Source: Utricularia gibba
Lineage: Eukaryota > Streptophyta > Magnoliopsida > Lamiales > Lentibulariaceae
DNA: 64,000 nucleotides
Reading direction: 5' to 3'
Assembly: GCA_002189035.1 (NCBI GenBank)
Contig: NEEC01000017.1
Coordinates: forward strand, 248,001-312,000
Position 1 is the stretch's first letter; every line of letters starts with the position of its first letter. Made by a program: the position numbers and the translations under genes. The notes under the pieces were generated by a model. The model was not told the DNA's origin. It did not search any database and was given only the letters and a program-made list of their open reading frames with translations. This document shows, piece by piece, positions 19,858 to 31,930 of the stretch.

Positions 19858-22800
19858 ATGGCTTCTGAAAATATTGAGATTGTGGATGATAGTAATGTTG
19901 GGTTTCTCGTAGACATCATATGTCTCAAAAGCAGCGGAATTTTAAAATTTTGAGAAACTCCCAACGCAGATCTTGGAATACGGTATACATCAGACATAGG
20001 GATGTTCAAAGTACCTTTCAGATGACTCCGTTCTTCACCAACCGCCAATATCAGACGGCTTCTATGGTATCCACACGTGGAGCACTCCGTCGATAACCTT
20101 CTCAAGGCTCTTGAATGTTGGTCGATAACCTTCTCAAGGCTCTTGAATGCTGGTCGAATTTCTCAGGTGCTAGTAGAGAAAAACGCCTCCTTGTGGATTA
20201 GTCTCAAAGAGCACGAAGACCTTGGAGCAGATCTCAAGATCTAAATCTTTTGATGATAGATATTTTGTGACATATCAAATCATATCTATATGAGATCTTT
20301 TATTTTGAGTTTAATCAATATTAATCTCAAAATAATTCTCTATTTAATTTATACACTTTACCAATTACATCTCATGTAATTGTGTCATTCTATTTTATAG
20401 CGATGAGTAACTCTACTATTGTGTGTGACTCTATAGGCTTCCTCAATCAAGGCCGTAATAATGGATTTATTAATTAACTCATAATTAATCAAATCCATCA
20501 TTATCGATCATGAGTGATGTCTAGTAACATATCATGATCCCCAAGATTAAAGAATAATCAGGTGAATTGATTGAGACTTTCCATGACCAACCACCATACA
20601 ATGAACAGTTTTCATCATACTTATATCTCATTCGGTACCAGAACATGGGTGTGTGTCTTTCTGATGTATCGAACTTATAATTGCATTCAAGCACTAACAC
20701 TCAATGACCTACTCAAACAATTTGAGTATCATTACCCTGGGCCCAGGACTTACTGTTAGGCTTTGATGCAATTACTAGAGATATGATCTCATTGCTAACA
20801 TGAGTGATGAATCCTTTATTGATCAATCAACTATCTCCAACCTTAAGGAGTCACATCCCTACTCATCCATACTAGGCAAGCCATGGTTAGGCTCCCATTA
20901 GTAATGAGCGAAAATGTGAGCTTAACATCAAGATAACTTTGTTGACCTCAAGTCTAAGCTTAATTGCACGGCTGTCATATTCGAGATCTTGCTACTGACA
21001 CTTGGTTAGCTTCCCATTGTAGCATCTCGAAGATGAGTCATCCAGTGAATCGATTCTCTAATCGACATCCACACATAGGTTCTAGTAATCTCATTACGTC
21101 AATTGTGAGAACCATTGCCTAAATAGTTTAGGGAACTCAATGTGTGCCAGCTTATCCGTATTTGTGATATCCTCATTTCACAAACACTCTAACCAGGGAG
21201 TTTTTAACTTGAACATAAATGCTTGAAGAATCTCACATTATGATCTCATTATAATTTCTATAGCACATAGATCAAGTAGAGCATTTTATCAATGATATAA
21301 ATTTGATCACAATTCAAGGTAAATATCAAAGGATAAGATTTGCCAATGAGTTGATTGTCTCTAGAACACATACACCAACAAGTAACGACCAGTTAGGAGA
21401 TGAATCTGAGAATGAAGTTCAAGATAGATGACCTTTTTGAAAGTATGGTGAGAACCATGGAAGGATTAGAAACACTACTAATGTTTCTTTCACTTGCAAC
21501 TATTGTAAAAAAAAAATTATAGGCTCATATTCAAGAATTATAGCACATTTATTGAAGATAAAGAGCCAAGGAATTGATATTTATCCAGATATTAATGCTT
21601 CTCAGAGAATTGAATTAGTTAGAGTTGACAATCGATCAAAGAGGAGGAGAACTCCTCCAACTCCAAGGCCAGAATCATCTAGAGTTAGTCAACTTTTAAT
21701 TGATTCTTTCTTTTATCCACCACCAAGGAAAAATGGTTCTAAAAAACTATTGAGGAAGCATTTCAACTGCAAGTTAGAAATGAATTGGATTTAGCAATTG
21801 TTAGGTTATTTTCTTTAGCTAGTATTGCATTTAATGTAGTTAGGAATCCACATTTCAAAGAGATGATTAAATTAGCTTGTGAATCTAGATTGAAAGATAC
21901 ATACCCTTGGCAACGTGATTTATTTTTTAGATTTTCAAATGTTGTTGTGGCTATTTTTTATTTTTAAATGCTGTTATTTTTCATATTTTTGAATGTTGCT
22001 GTTATGCTTTTCGAAATATTGAATGAAATGAATGCTGATAATATGTCTTTCTATTTGTTTTATTGGATACAAACCACCCGGTTATAATGTTACAATAACA
22101 AAGCTTTTAAAACTAGAATGAGAAAAGATTGATGCTATACTTGAACTGATTAGAGAAACTTGGGAGACTAAAGGTGTATAAATTGCTTTAGATGGATGGA
22201 AGGACCCCAAGATATTGTTCTTGAGCAATTTTATGACAGTAAATGAGTTTGGAACCCTATTCTTTGAAGCACATAATTGTGAAAGAGAGAAAAAAGATGT
22301 TGCGTATATTTCTATGTTGATAGAGAAAGCAATCATGTTGGCATAGATAATGTGGTCCAAGTTATAACTGACAATGTCAAGAATTGTAAGGGAGCTGGTT
22401 TGTTTGTGCAATAAAAATATTCTAAGGTAGTTTCATATTTAATCAGAAATATGTTGCTATGCTTCATTATCTCCTTGATCAGAAACTTGTTGCCATTCTT
22501 TTATTGCTTTACAAATATGATAGTTTCATTTCATTCAAAATTCAAAACCTTTTACTTGCTAAATATTTTATATAATTCCTCATTTGAACTACAATTGTAG
22601 ATTTATTGGAGTCCATGCCAAGTTCACAGCCTTAACTTAGTCTTCAAAGACTTGTTTAATGCAAAGAACACAAGGGGAAATGAAGGTGCATTTGAAGCAT
22701 TCGCATGGATGTCTAGGGTGGTGAAGAGATTGATTATGGTGAGGAACTTCATAACAAATCACAGTAAATGGAAACTTATGTTTCATAAATACTCCAAAGT

Positions 22801-23665
22801 TGCATTATTAACTCTAAATGACACTCAATTTGCATCCTACATTTTCATGATGTTACGGTTTCAAAGTGTTAGAGATAATTTGACTCATATGATATCTGAT
22901 AGTAATTGGAATACATTTAGGCATGAAAATGTTGATGAAGCCTTAGAAGTTTAAAAAACAATTTTGGATGGTGATTTGTGGGAATATGTTGGTTATATTT
23001 TAAAGTTTATTAAATCTATCTATACCTTGCTACGTGAATTTGATAATAATAAGGCGAGTTTGCATTTTTTTTTTATCTTGGTTGGAGCAATGTAATGTGT
23101 AAGGTCAAGAGAGTGATTCTTGATTATGAAAGTTGCAGTGTTGCGGATGAATCACTCTTTTGGGGGTTTTTTAAGAAAGTGCTTGAAAAAAGGTGTTTGA
23201 ATGTGATAACTCCATTGCACGCCATGGTATACTTTTTAAACCCGAGGTATAATGAAATACAATTACATTTTTGTTTATGGTCTTACAAATTTGCTATTTA
23301 CAAATTACCATCTGTCGTAATTGCTCCTATAGGTGCACTACAAAACAATGGCTAGAGAAGTATTTTGAGCTTGCACCGGTTCATCTAGATTCAATTGTAG
23401 CTAAATTAAGAATGGAGTGGTTGGATGATTTTTTTTTTTTATCCTGATTCCCATTCTTTATAGTATCTGAACTTATAAGATTTCTAGGGTGCCGACAAGA
23501 GTTTGTGAATCATTCTTCCTTGGCATATAAAACACAAGATCCCATTGAATAGTGGTATGCTTATGGTACTTCTGCTATGTATCTTCGAAGTGTGGCTATT
23601 AAGTTGTTGGCACAAGTTTACTCTTCTTGTTGTTGTGAAAGGAATTGGAGCATGTAGTTTTTTAT
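19858..23665 (+). pseudogene. hAT-family transposase relic (split by a solo LTR)
   Basis: The frame begins MASENIEIVDDSND at 19858. After the solo LTR is removed it runs straight on (GDESENEVQ). The order of domains is clear. The BED zinc finger is at 21490-21560 (CNYCKKKIIG...AHLLKI). AFNVVRNPHFKEM is at 21830-21870. A DUF659-type catalytic part is at 22080-22400 (GYNVTITKLL, DGWKD, DNVKNCKGAG). An RNase-H-like block is at 22600-22700 (WSPCQVHSLNLVFKDLF). The C-terminal hATC dimerisation block is at 23550-23655 (WYAYGTS, SSCCCERNWSM). Introns still look spliceable, for example 22415-22602 (GT...TTGTAG), and restore the known protein junction KYSK/IYWSPC. Several stops and one frameshift make it inactive. 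Terminal repeats were not found. Confidence 0.85.
19896..21380 (+). mobile_element. Solo LTR (family L1) with 5-bp target duplication AGTAA
   Basis: This 1,485-bp unit begins TGTTGGGTTTC and ends ACACCAACA (TG...CA, inverted TGTTGG/CCAACA). It is flanked by AGTAA at 19891-19895 and 21381-21385. It sits inside codon 13 of the hAT transposase. An inverted relative is at 33075-34573. No internal retrotransposon sequence follows, so the full element was lost by LTR-LTR recombination. A small frame at 20571-20759 is shared with the sister LTR but has no known domain. Confidence 0.92.
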
Positions 23666-23679
23666 GAATAGACAAGATA

Positions 23680-23884
23680 TATGTATATTGATTGTCACGT
23701 GGTGCACAAGAATTATGTATCAGGTTTATTAATGCCAAAGCATGTTCTATCGAAGGTACATATTGTTGATCTTTTTACTAAGGCTTTGCCAATCTTATAG
23801 ATTCAATGCTTTCGATCTCCAACCAAACCATTACAAATTTGAAGATTGTTTGGGTGCTCAAGATGCTTCATCTTGAGAGGGTAG
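23680..23884 (+). pseudogene. Copia pol C-terminal fragment and polypurine tract
   Basis: The frame around 23705-23800 reads YVSGLLMPKHVLSK and VDLFTKALPIL, the end of copia RNase H (usual form VADIFTKALP). A purine-rich tract (CTTGAGAGGGTAG) lies immediately before the LTR at 23885. The upstream part of this element is missing: it abuts the hAT relic. Confidence 0.75.
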
Positions 23885-24791
23885 TGTTGAAATAATGATC
23901 ATTAATATTAGAAATCTTTTTGTTCAATACGATAGCTTGATGATAGATAAATGTGTACTGTTTTAGGTACCGTTTTAGGTTCTATATTTTATGTGTACTG
24001 AGCTATATATGTAATGATTTTTTCCTTCAATGAAGGTATGATAGTTTTCTTCTTCCCTCATCCCTTTTTTTTCTACACAAGATACACTAGACAAGTTTCA
24101 TGTGGGATTCATCAAGAAGAATTTGACAATTCTTCAATGTGCAATGATACTTATAAGAAAAGTTATGAGTGTATTTATAATAAGGTATGTTGTAAATCTA
24201 CCACATTATTAATTCAGTGTTTTTTTAACTCTATTTATAGAGTTTTTGGAACCTTACAATGTATGATTTGCACGATGGCTTTGTTGTTCTTTTCCTATCC
24301 TAGTCACTATTCATAAGCATGTGATCATCTTTCATTAAAGTCTAATTGTTCATAAGATACTCAATCAAATAAATTTGGGTCTGTTTATTCAAGAGCTTAG
24401 TTTTGGGTTGACTTTCCTCATCAGATATATTCCTCACACTCATCACATTCATGAGAGTTGGGGGGAAATTTCCAAAGAAAAATGATCATTTTCCACTCGA
24501 CAAGGTCAAATGCTTAGATGGAAGACTACATTGCCACCCCTCATATTTTGTGGAAATGTTATGTCTCTTGCAACAAATTTAGGTCTGAACACTACTACTG
24601 GATTATTAGTGTAGTTTGTTTTAGTTGATCTTTGTGTCTATTTAGGTTGTCTTACATTTCATTAGGTTGTCCTTGTTTCGTCTAATCAATTACAACTTCC
24701 TTTTTTCCGTGTTATTTTCATAGGAGCTAATTACCAATAGCTTGAGAGTTATCTTCCCCTACCAACATCTTATTTGATTTCACTCATCACA
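23885..24791 (+). repeat. Copia LTR between two copia internal regions
   Basis: It starts TGTTGAAAT after a polypurine tract and ends CATCACA just before a primer-binding site, about 907 bp. It therefore serves as 3' LTR for the fragment on its left and as 5' LTR for copia A on its right. I found no second copy in the window to confirm its limits. Confidence 0.65.
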
Positions 24792-24793
24792 AT

Positions 24794-24805
24794 TGGTATT
24801 AGAGC
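24794..24805 (+). other. Copia primer-binding site (initiator tRNA-Met type)
   Basis: TGGTATTAGAGC differs by one base from the standard plant copia site TGGTATCAGAGC. It lies three bases after the LTR and 20 bases before the gag ATG (24814). Confidence 0.8.
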
Positions 24806-27091
24806 AACGGTTCAATGGATGAAACTCAATCAAGTGTCGTGTGGAAATTTAATGGAGAAAATTATGCTATGTGGTTAGTTCAGATGGCTACGTACCTCCA
24901 AGAAATGAAACTATGGTAAACATTAAACATGCTGATGCAATTCAAGGTGTTTCCAACCAATGCATTGTTGGATAGGATCAAGCAGTTAGAAGACCTCCAA
25001 ATCTATAATTCCAAGAACTTTAACTTGTAAAACAGCCAAAGAAATTTGGGATAAGTTGAAGACAAAATTCGAAGTCATTGCTCACTACAAAGAGATGAGG
25101 ATTGCTGATCTTGAAATAGAATAAGAGAGCATGTGAATGCTGCCCTTTGAGACAATCAAAACTTGCATTGATTGTTTTATGAAGATAGTAATGCAAATGC
25201 AAATGTTAGAAAATATACCGAGTTCACCCTTGCCAAGTAAATCATGCATATTGTTCTTCCTTGCTTTGAATTGAAAATTTCATCTTTGGAGTGCAGTATT
25301 GAATATCCCAATTTAATAGTTGCTAAACTCTTAAGTGCCCTGCAAGCTTTAAAATGTAGGGTGGCTGCAAGAGATTAAGTGCTAGAACGGGTACTCACTG
25401 TTCTCAACATTATCAAAACATATAACAAACAACTTGAAATATAAAGTGAATAAATCTAAGACAAGCAAAGACAAAGAGGCTAAAAAAAAGGATAAGAGGA
25501 AGTTCATACCATGTGAATATTACAAGCAAAGCGCTCACTACAAAAATAATTGTATGTACATTTGACGCACACTACTCCATATGCAAACAACAGGGGCATG
25601 TTGATAAGGTATGTAAGTAGAAAAAACAATATCAAGTAAATCCATTGGTGGTTGAGGTCATGCAAACTGGCCATTTTGAAAGTCTCTTTGCTATCTTGGT
25701 TACGAAACCCACTAAAACTCCTATGAGATTTAGGTCTCAACAAATCATAAAGTTCTCTTTGTAGGAAATTTGATTCCATGCATAGTTTGTAACCTTGGAT
25801 GATTGGTAGAATTTGAATATTCAGCTCACATGACAGATAAGCAACATTTATTTTCCATATTAAGTTTCTCATGCACAAATAGTGTATGACTTGGAAATAA
25901 AAATACACTACGAGCATTGCCAAAGGCTCTATACTGGTTCAACATCAATCTGTTAAGTATTGAAAAATTGGATGATAAAGGAATTATATTCATTTTTGGA
26001 GGAGGCACTCTCAAGATTACAGATCCAAAAGATTTTGAGGTCATACACATTCTAACCATTAGAGATAACTATTTCTACCTTGGCCTCCATTGCAACAACA
26101 ATGGATGACTTGAGATGGCATAAAGCCTTATAGCATCTTTTGTGATTTCTGGAAATGCTGACGTGGCTTTCCAGAAATCACTATTATTTTTACGGAAATG
26201 ATTAATTTGAGGAAACTCCACATTGTGGAAACCGGAAGCAAGAAGTTGCGTTTCCTGTGGAAAAGAGACTTTAAAACCTTGAATATGTGCCCTAATTTAC
26301 TTCATCTAAAGTCGTTAGACACTCTATTTCTTTAGCATCTCTTTGCTACTCTCTTCAATTGACCTCCAAGTACATTGAATCTCTTTCTAGCATAATAGCA
26401 GTCCATAGCATGACTAGAATAGCATGAACATCATCCATTTGCATAGGTTGATCCACCCAGTCTGGTATTAATAAACATGCTGGACAATTATGGCTTCGTA
26501 TGTGTTGGGTTCAATAAGTTGTTTTTTTAAATAATCGATAATGTTGTTAGTGACTTGCATTTTTTGAGATGCACGATCCTGAGCTCTTAATTGGTGCTTT
26601 GCAACGTTGTCTTAGATAACAAATACGTGGATGACAAATGTTATAACTTCTGGAATTTACTTCCACATGCAAAACACCATTCTTATTCTTTCCTGCGGGG
26701 CAGTGACCCCCTGTTTTTTCTATGATTTTTGTTGATTTCTGTTGTTTTTTATGAATTTTATTGTTTTTATGAATTTTTCTGTTTTCTATATATATGTGTT
26801 GGTTTTACCATTTTCTAAAAAACATGAATGTACTTAGTTAAGTTTTCACTCTATTCACCAATAAATGTTTTGATTACTTTTGGAAGATGGTTTACTAGTT
26901 GGATTGGTGTCAACATGTGGAGGCATCATTGCTTTTTTTTTTTTTTGTCTAGTTCAATTTGTTGGATATCAAAATATTTATAATTCTAAGATAGTATGTA
27001 GTTGGATAATTATTTAGTATTTGTTCTACTTTATTCTTGTTTTTATATTCTATATATTCATTATGTTTTAGTTGAATTCTTTTGTTATAGA

Positions 27092-28010
27092 ATGGATACT
27101 AGAAGATTACAATCTCATTGATGGTGTGATGAATATAAATTGATATTTGTTTCAACTCGGATAAATGTTAGTAAGTATTCAATAAATGGAACTTCACAAA
27201 AAGGAAATAGCTTTTTGAAGAATGTTTTTTATTACTATCATGAAGCTCCACATGTCATTCCCCGAAGCATGGATATAATAAGGCACAAATGGGATACTCT
27301 AAGTCATAATTGTAGCAAATTCGGAGGTTGTATGGATAGAGTAATGTTGAGAGGATAAAGCCGTTACAATGAATATGATTTCAAACTTCAAGCTTTAGAG
27401 TTATTCAAGAGTGAAGAAAAGAAAGATTTTGTTGATATTAAGTGTTGGGAAGTTTTGCGTTTTGAGCCAAAATGGATGTCGGTTTGTATACTTTTATTAT
27501 TTTGCTGATATCAAATTCCATCATTTATAAGTATGTGTTTTTTTTTTTTTGCAAGGTAACAAATCATGCCATTGGAAAAGGTTTGGAGGAGAGCTTGAAA
27601 ATGGGATCTAATGAGCAACTTACTGCACCTTTGCAATCGTCTCTAACTATTGAAAAAGAAGAGAGGCCTATAGGACAAAAGGATGCGAAGCATAAATCAC
27701 AAGAAACAATTGATGGATTTTACTAGTGCTACTAATGAGAAATCATTTGAAGAATATAAGGATGTTGTCAACAACTTACATCATGAGCTTCAGAAAAAAA
27801 ATGAGTTGATGGAGATCTACAATCAATTATATTTTACCGATCTCTGATTGAACATGTCTTAGAATGATGTAAGTAAAATAGTCCTGAACAAAAAGAAATG
27901 TATGAAATGACATTTCATGGTCTTGCAAAGGTTAAGAGTGTAACTATAGCTCATGGCACTTCGAAGGACAAAGAAGAGAATGCATGTGTTAATCTCTCTG
28001 ATTCGGATTG
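27092..28010 (+). pseudogene. PIF/Harbinger ORF1 (SANT/trihelix-like DNA-binding protein) relic
   Basis: Starting at MDTRRLQ (27092), the frame passes through FVSTRINVSKYSINGTSQKG, FWK-like SFLKNVFYYYHE, RHKWDTLSHNCSKFGGC and DIKCWEVLRFEPKW. This is the Myb/SANT-like domain plus the NAM-associated tail region typical of PIF ORF1 proteins. A probable intron (about 27480-27555, ending in TTTTGCAAG/GTAAC-like sequence) separates a lysine-rich tail with SQETIDGFY (27600-27725). One stop near 27120 and later frame breaks inactivate it. In active elements ORF1 binds DNA and assists the transposase. Confidence 0.75.
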
Positions 28011-28479
28011 AACTTTGAAGTGTATGATGATCTTTTGAATTTGGAATGATTTGTCTTTTAATTATGTTTTTTTTTACTTTTAAATTTATGTATTACTCGA
28101 CTTTATTGATATTTGAATTCAATTCGATCTACTTATATTATTTTATTTTTATAAATATTAGATTTTATTTAAATTATACAAGTGCAAATAATATTATTAG
28201 GTGAATAACTGCACTATTTAAACTCATTTGTTATTGGAAAACAAAACATTGGATAAGACAGCAATGCGGTGCTACTGTGTGCATAATGTACCGCAGGCAT
28301 TTAGAAGCACCGGATTTTATGACTAGCGGTGTTTGATAAAAGGGAGTAGTGGTGTTCTACCAGTTATCCCCTACTAATATGGGGCAACTTCAAGCTCATA
28401 TGCTTCAAAAATTTGGAAGCACTAGACAACGCAATATACGGTGCTGGTAAGTTGTAATGTGTTATAGGCCTTTAGAAGC

Positions 28480-29246
28480 ACCTCGTCCCAAGATTGTTGC
28501 AAGTAGTAGTGGAATGTTTACTTGCTTGGGGGAATTTCGGTGCTTTCCAAGCATGCTTGCTAGTGCGGATTGTATGCATTGGGAATGAAAAAAATTGTCC
28601 AACTGCATGATAGTGTCAATTTAAACGTGGTGATCATCGTAAACCGTCACTTATGTGGATTTGGCATGCTTTTTTTGGAAGGTCCGGTGTGAATAATGAT
28701 CTCAATGTTTTATGGCATTCTCCATTACTAAATGAGTTGCATAATGGTGTTGCCCCTCGAGTGCAATTCACAGTAAATGGTGCTACTTATGACATATGAT
28801 ATTATTTGGCTGATGGCATTTATCCTAATTGGGCTATTTTCGTGAAATCTATTACACTTCCACAAGGTCAAAAAGCATGTCTTTTTGCTCAATTCTAGGA
28901 GAGTACTCGAAAAGATATAGAACGTACTTTTGGAATATTGCAAAGTCAATTCGGGATACTAAAATCTCTTGCAAGAGCTTGGGATCGAAAAACTTTAGGG
29001 GATATCATGTATGCATGTATTATACTGCATATTATGATTGTTGAAAGTGAAGGGCATTCTACTCCTGAAGATATTGCTGTAGATGAATATGATCGATCGA
29101 TGATGGTCCAACCCCCGAAAACTTACAAAGATGATGGATTGAATATGCAAAATTATCCAGGTCGAGTGGAGCATTCTCGTGATAGTAGTATCCATTGTCA
29201 CCTGAAAAAGGATTTGATCGAGCATATTTGGACAAATTTCAATTGA
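28480..29246 (+). pseudogene. PIF/Harbinger DDE transposase relic
   Basis: All three catalytic neighbourhoods are readable. ADCMHWE is at about 28563-28585 (first Asp), NNDLNVLWHSPLL at about 28692-28730 (second Asp) and ESTRKDIERTFGILQSQFG at about 28898-28955 (Glu). Between them are VNGATYDI and YYLADGIYPNWAIFVKSI. The end reads RKTLGDIMYACIILHIMIVE and HLKKDLIEHIWTNFN, followed by a stop at 29244-29246. Frameshifts near 28590-28690 and two stops break the frame, so the element could now move only with help in trans. Confidence 0.85.
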
Positions 29247-29445
29247 TGTATTCTATGATTGGTAGTTGTTCAACTAATTTCGTGTTATGTTTTGTATTGA
29301 AAATATTTTAATATTTTGAAATTTATGTTTTAAATTATAAACAATATTTTTGGAAATTGATAAAGTGAATTAGGAAACTTCATAAAGGAGACTCAATAAA
29401 CGAAAGCCACGTCAACTTTTCTAGAAATCACTAAAGATGCTATTA

Positions 29446-30290
29446 GGCTATGCAAGCACCTCCAAACTTGAATCCATGTCAAAGATTTGGTTATCCACTC
29501 AACTACAATGTAGGCTTGCAAGGGATGAAACAAGTTATATATCCTTAGAAGACCAACTTTAGGGCCAAAGCACACCTTGAGCTAGTTCACATTGATGTAT
29601 GGGGTCTCATGAGTGTTGCATCTCTTGGCGATTTTAGGCATTTTCTCAGTTTAATTGATGATAAGTCGAGGTATTATTGGGTCTCCATCATGAGATATAA
29701 GTCTCAGACACTTGAATGCTATGTGAAATTCTAAGCAACTACTAAGAGAAGCTCCAAAAGCAAGTTGAAATGTCTTTGAACAGACAATGAAGGAGAGTTT
29801 ACCTCCACAAAGTTCAAGCATGAACTAAACCAAGAAGGAATAAAGCACCATAGTATGGTTGCATAGTCTTCCTCACAGAAGGGTGTTGTAGAAAGGAGAA
29901 ATGAAGTTATTATAGCTATGGCGTGGTGCTGTTTACTAGACAAGAAATCGTCAAAGCAATTTTCGAGTAAAGTTGTAGCCATTGCACATTACATTAAAAA
30001 CAAACTACTAACAACAAGTCTACAAGGGCAGACACCTTATCAAGCATGGTATGGAAGAAGACCAAGGGTTGGACAATTAAAAATATTCAGATATGTAGCC
30101 AACACTTTTGTTCCAATTGAAGTCAGATCAAAATTAGACAGTCGGTCTCTGATTTAAATTTTAATTGGATAATTAGAGGAAACAAAAGTATATTAAGTGT
30201 ACAATCCACAAAAGAGAAGGTTCAGTGTGGCAAGAAACCTATGGGTGGATGAGGATGATGCATGGGGTTGGAACTATAACATGCAAGCAC
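29446..30290 (+). pseudogene. Copia A integrase region
   Basis: After the Harbinger element the frame continues with LVHIDVWGLMSVASLGDFRH, SLIDDKSRYYWV, LKCL-TDNEGEFTS, VVERRNEVIIAMA and QTPYQAWYGRRPRVGQLKIF. These are the ordered copia integrase blocks, with catalytic D, D and E positions visible, but several stops interrupt them. It ends at NLWVDEDDAWGW. Confidence 0.85.
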
Positions 30291-30639
30291 ATCATGTAAT
30301 AAGTTCATCTCCCAAAGCTAACATCTACCTTGTAGCCGATTTTCATCTTGATGATTTAGATGAAGATGCGTATCTAGAAGTAGCTCTACAAACCAAGAAA
30401 GGCGCGGTTTTAAATTATCAATCAAACAATGATCAACTACAAGGAAATTTGTCATCAGCCTCTTGTGATAGAGGCTCTCCCAAGACTAGGTCCCTTGTTG
30501 AGATCTATACTAAGACAACTCCATCTCAATCTGGGACATTGCTACAAAGAACAAGTTCAGTGTCTAATATTCATGAGTGTGTAAATGTGGCTATAGTATG
30601 AAAAACCCTGAAGAATAGAGAATTGCAAATCAGCCTTTT

Positions 30640-31510
30640 TTGAATAGAGAATCGCAAAAGAAAATTTATTGCAAGCAGCCCCCTTGTTTTGAAATACCTG
30701 GAAACAAGGTATGTCTACTTCACAAAGCACTCAAACAAGCTCCTCATGCCTACTATGAAAAACTAGAGCATGCCTTGCTAGAGTTCGGTTTCATGAAGAA
30801 TAAAATGAAACATCTTTATTTGTTTTGCACCAAGGTACTATGTATATATTATATTGATCCTTATTATATATGTGGATGATATAATGATTATAGAGAGCAA
30901 CTTGCCATAAATTTACAGATTCAAGGAGTTTTTGAAATCTAAGTTCAAGATGATAGATTTGGGTTTAATGTATCAGTTTATGCACATGAAAATTAATCAA
31001 ATCTAAGGGGGATTTTCTTATCCCAAGTCAAGTTTCCTACGAATGTGTTAAGAAAATTTGGATACTCTAACTATTTCCTTGTTAATGCTCCTATCTGCCA
31101 AAATTACAAAGCAATGGTAATTGAATCAAGAAAAGCCTAGATGTTACTTTATATAGGTTTATGGTATGGTATGGTCTGTCCTGTTCTCAAACAATACACA
31201 TCCTGACATTATGTTTGGGAAAAGAAAACTTAGGTACATTGCAAGAACAATGAACTACAAGATGTAATATGACATAAATAACAAAGCGCTCCATGGTTTT
31301 CTGGATTCAAACTTAGCAAGAGAAAAAGGCTTCAAGAATACATTAAAATATTTTTTCAAGTGCACCTCAATAGACGTAAGTTGGTATTCAGAGAAACAAT
31401 CAGAGGTTGCTCAATGAACACTTGAAGCTGAATACATAAGTGCTGCTCTTAATGGAAATCAAGCAATGTGGATGAGAAAAATGCTGATTGATCTTGGCAG
31501 AGAAGACTAA
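30640..31510 (+). pseudogene. Copia A reverse transcriptase end and RNase H start
   Basis: QPPCFEIPGNKVCLLHKALK starts in the middle of the RT fold, so the first RT motifs are missing. A degenerate VDDI block lies near 30870-30885, and SWYSEKQSEVAQ-TLEAEYIS (RNase H) near 31380-31440. The RNase H frame is cut by copia B at 31515 and resumes at 37868. Confidence 0.8.
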
Positions 31511-31515
31511 GCAGC

Positions 31516-31930
31516 TATTGGGAAGTGATGAGAAAATTCTGAAAAATCTAGTGCTATTGATGAAGAAGAAGAGAAAACCTAAAAACAATACGTGGGTTGA
31601 AGAAGAGGAACCAAATGTGGATTATCAACTATGAGACATTTAAACATGATTTAGACTTGAAGTAAGGTCAGTATGAAGAAAAGGCTCAAAAGCAAAAGTC
31701 CAATCCCAATCAAGACAACCAGTCTAAAGCCCACAACTTCAAACTGCATCGGACACATAACTGTTATCGCCTTTTTTCATAAATAGGAGAAAATACGCAG
31801 ATTAAATAAGGCTGTTCTTTATAAAAAAAAATTCATCTTTGCTTCAATTTTTCTTAAGGTTAGTTTACATTGTACATTTTTCTAACCTCTACAAGGAACC
31901 TTTGTAGTTCATGGCTTTATTCGATAGGAA
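31516..31930 (+). repeat. Copia B 5' LTR
   Basis: Homologous to 37449-37862, with clear blocks at 31555-31640 and 31680-31830 against 37490-37560 and 37610-37775. Both contain the TATA-like segment in ATAAATAGGAG. The right limit is inferred from the 414-bp length of the 3' copy. Confidence 0.7.

Larger units (their letters stand above)
26131..29442 (+). mobile_element. PIF/Harbinger transposon, full length, TTA target duplication
   Basis: This 3,312-bp element is bounded by TTA at 26128-26130 and 29443-29445. The left end TAGCATCTTTTGTGATTTC pairs with the reverse complement of the right end, TAGCATCTTTAGTGATTTC, and pairing continues to about 42 bases (through TGACGTGGCTTT). Both expected genes are present in + orientation: a SANT/trihelix-type ORF1 and a DDE transposase. 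A 3-bp TTA/TAA duplication is diagnostic of this superfamily. It lies inside copia A. Confidence 0.93.
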
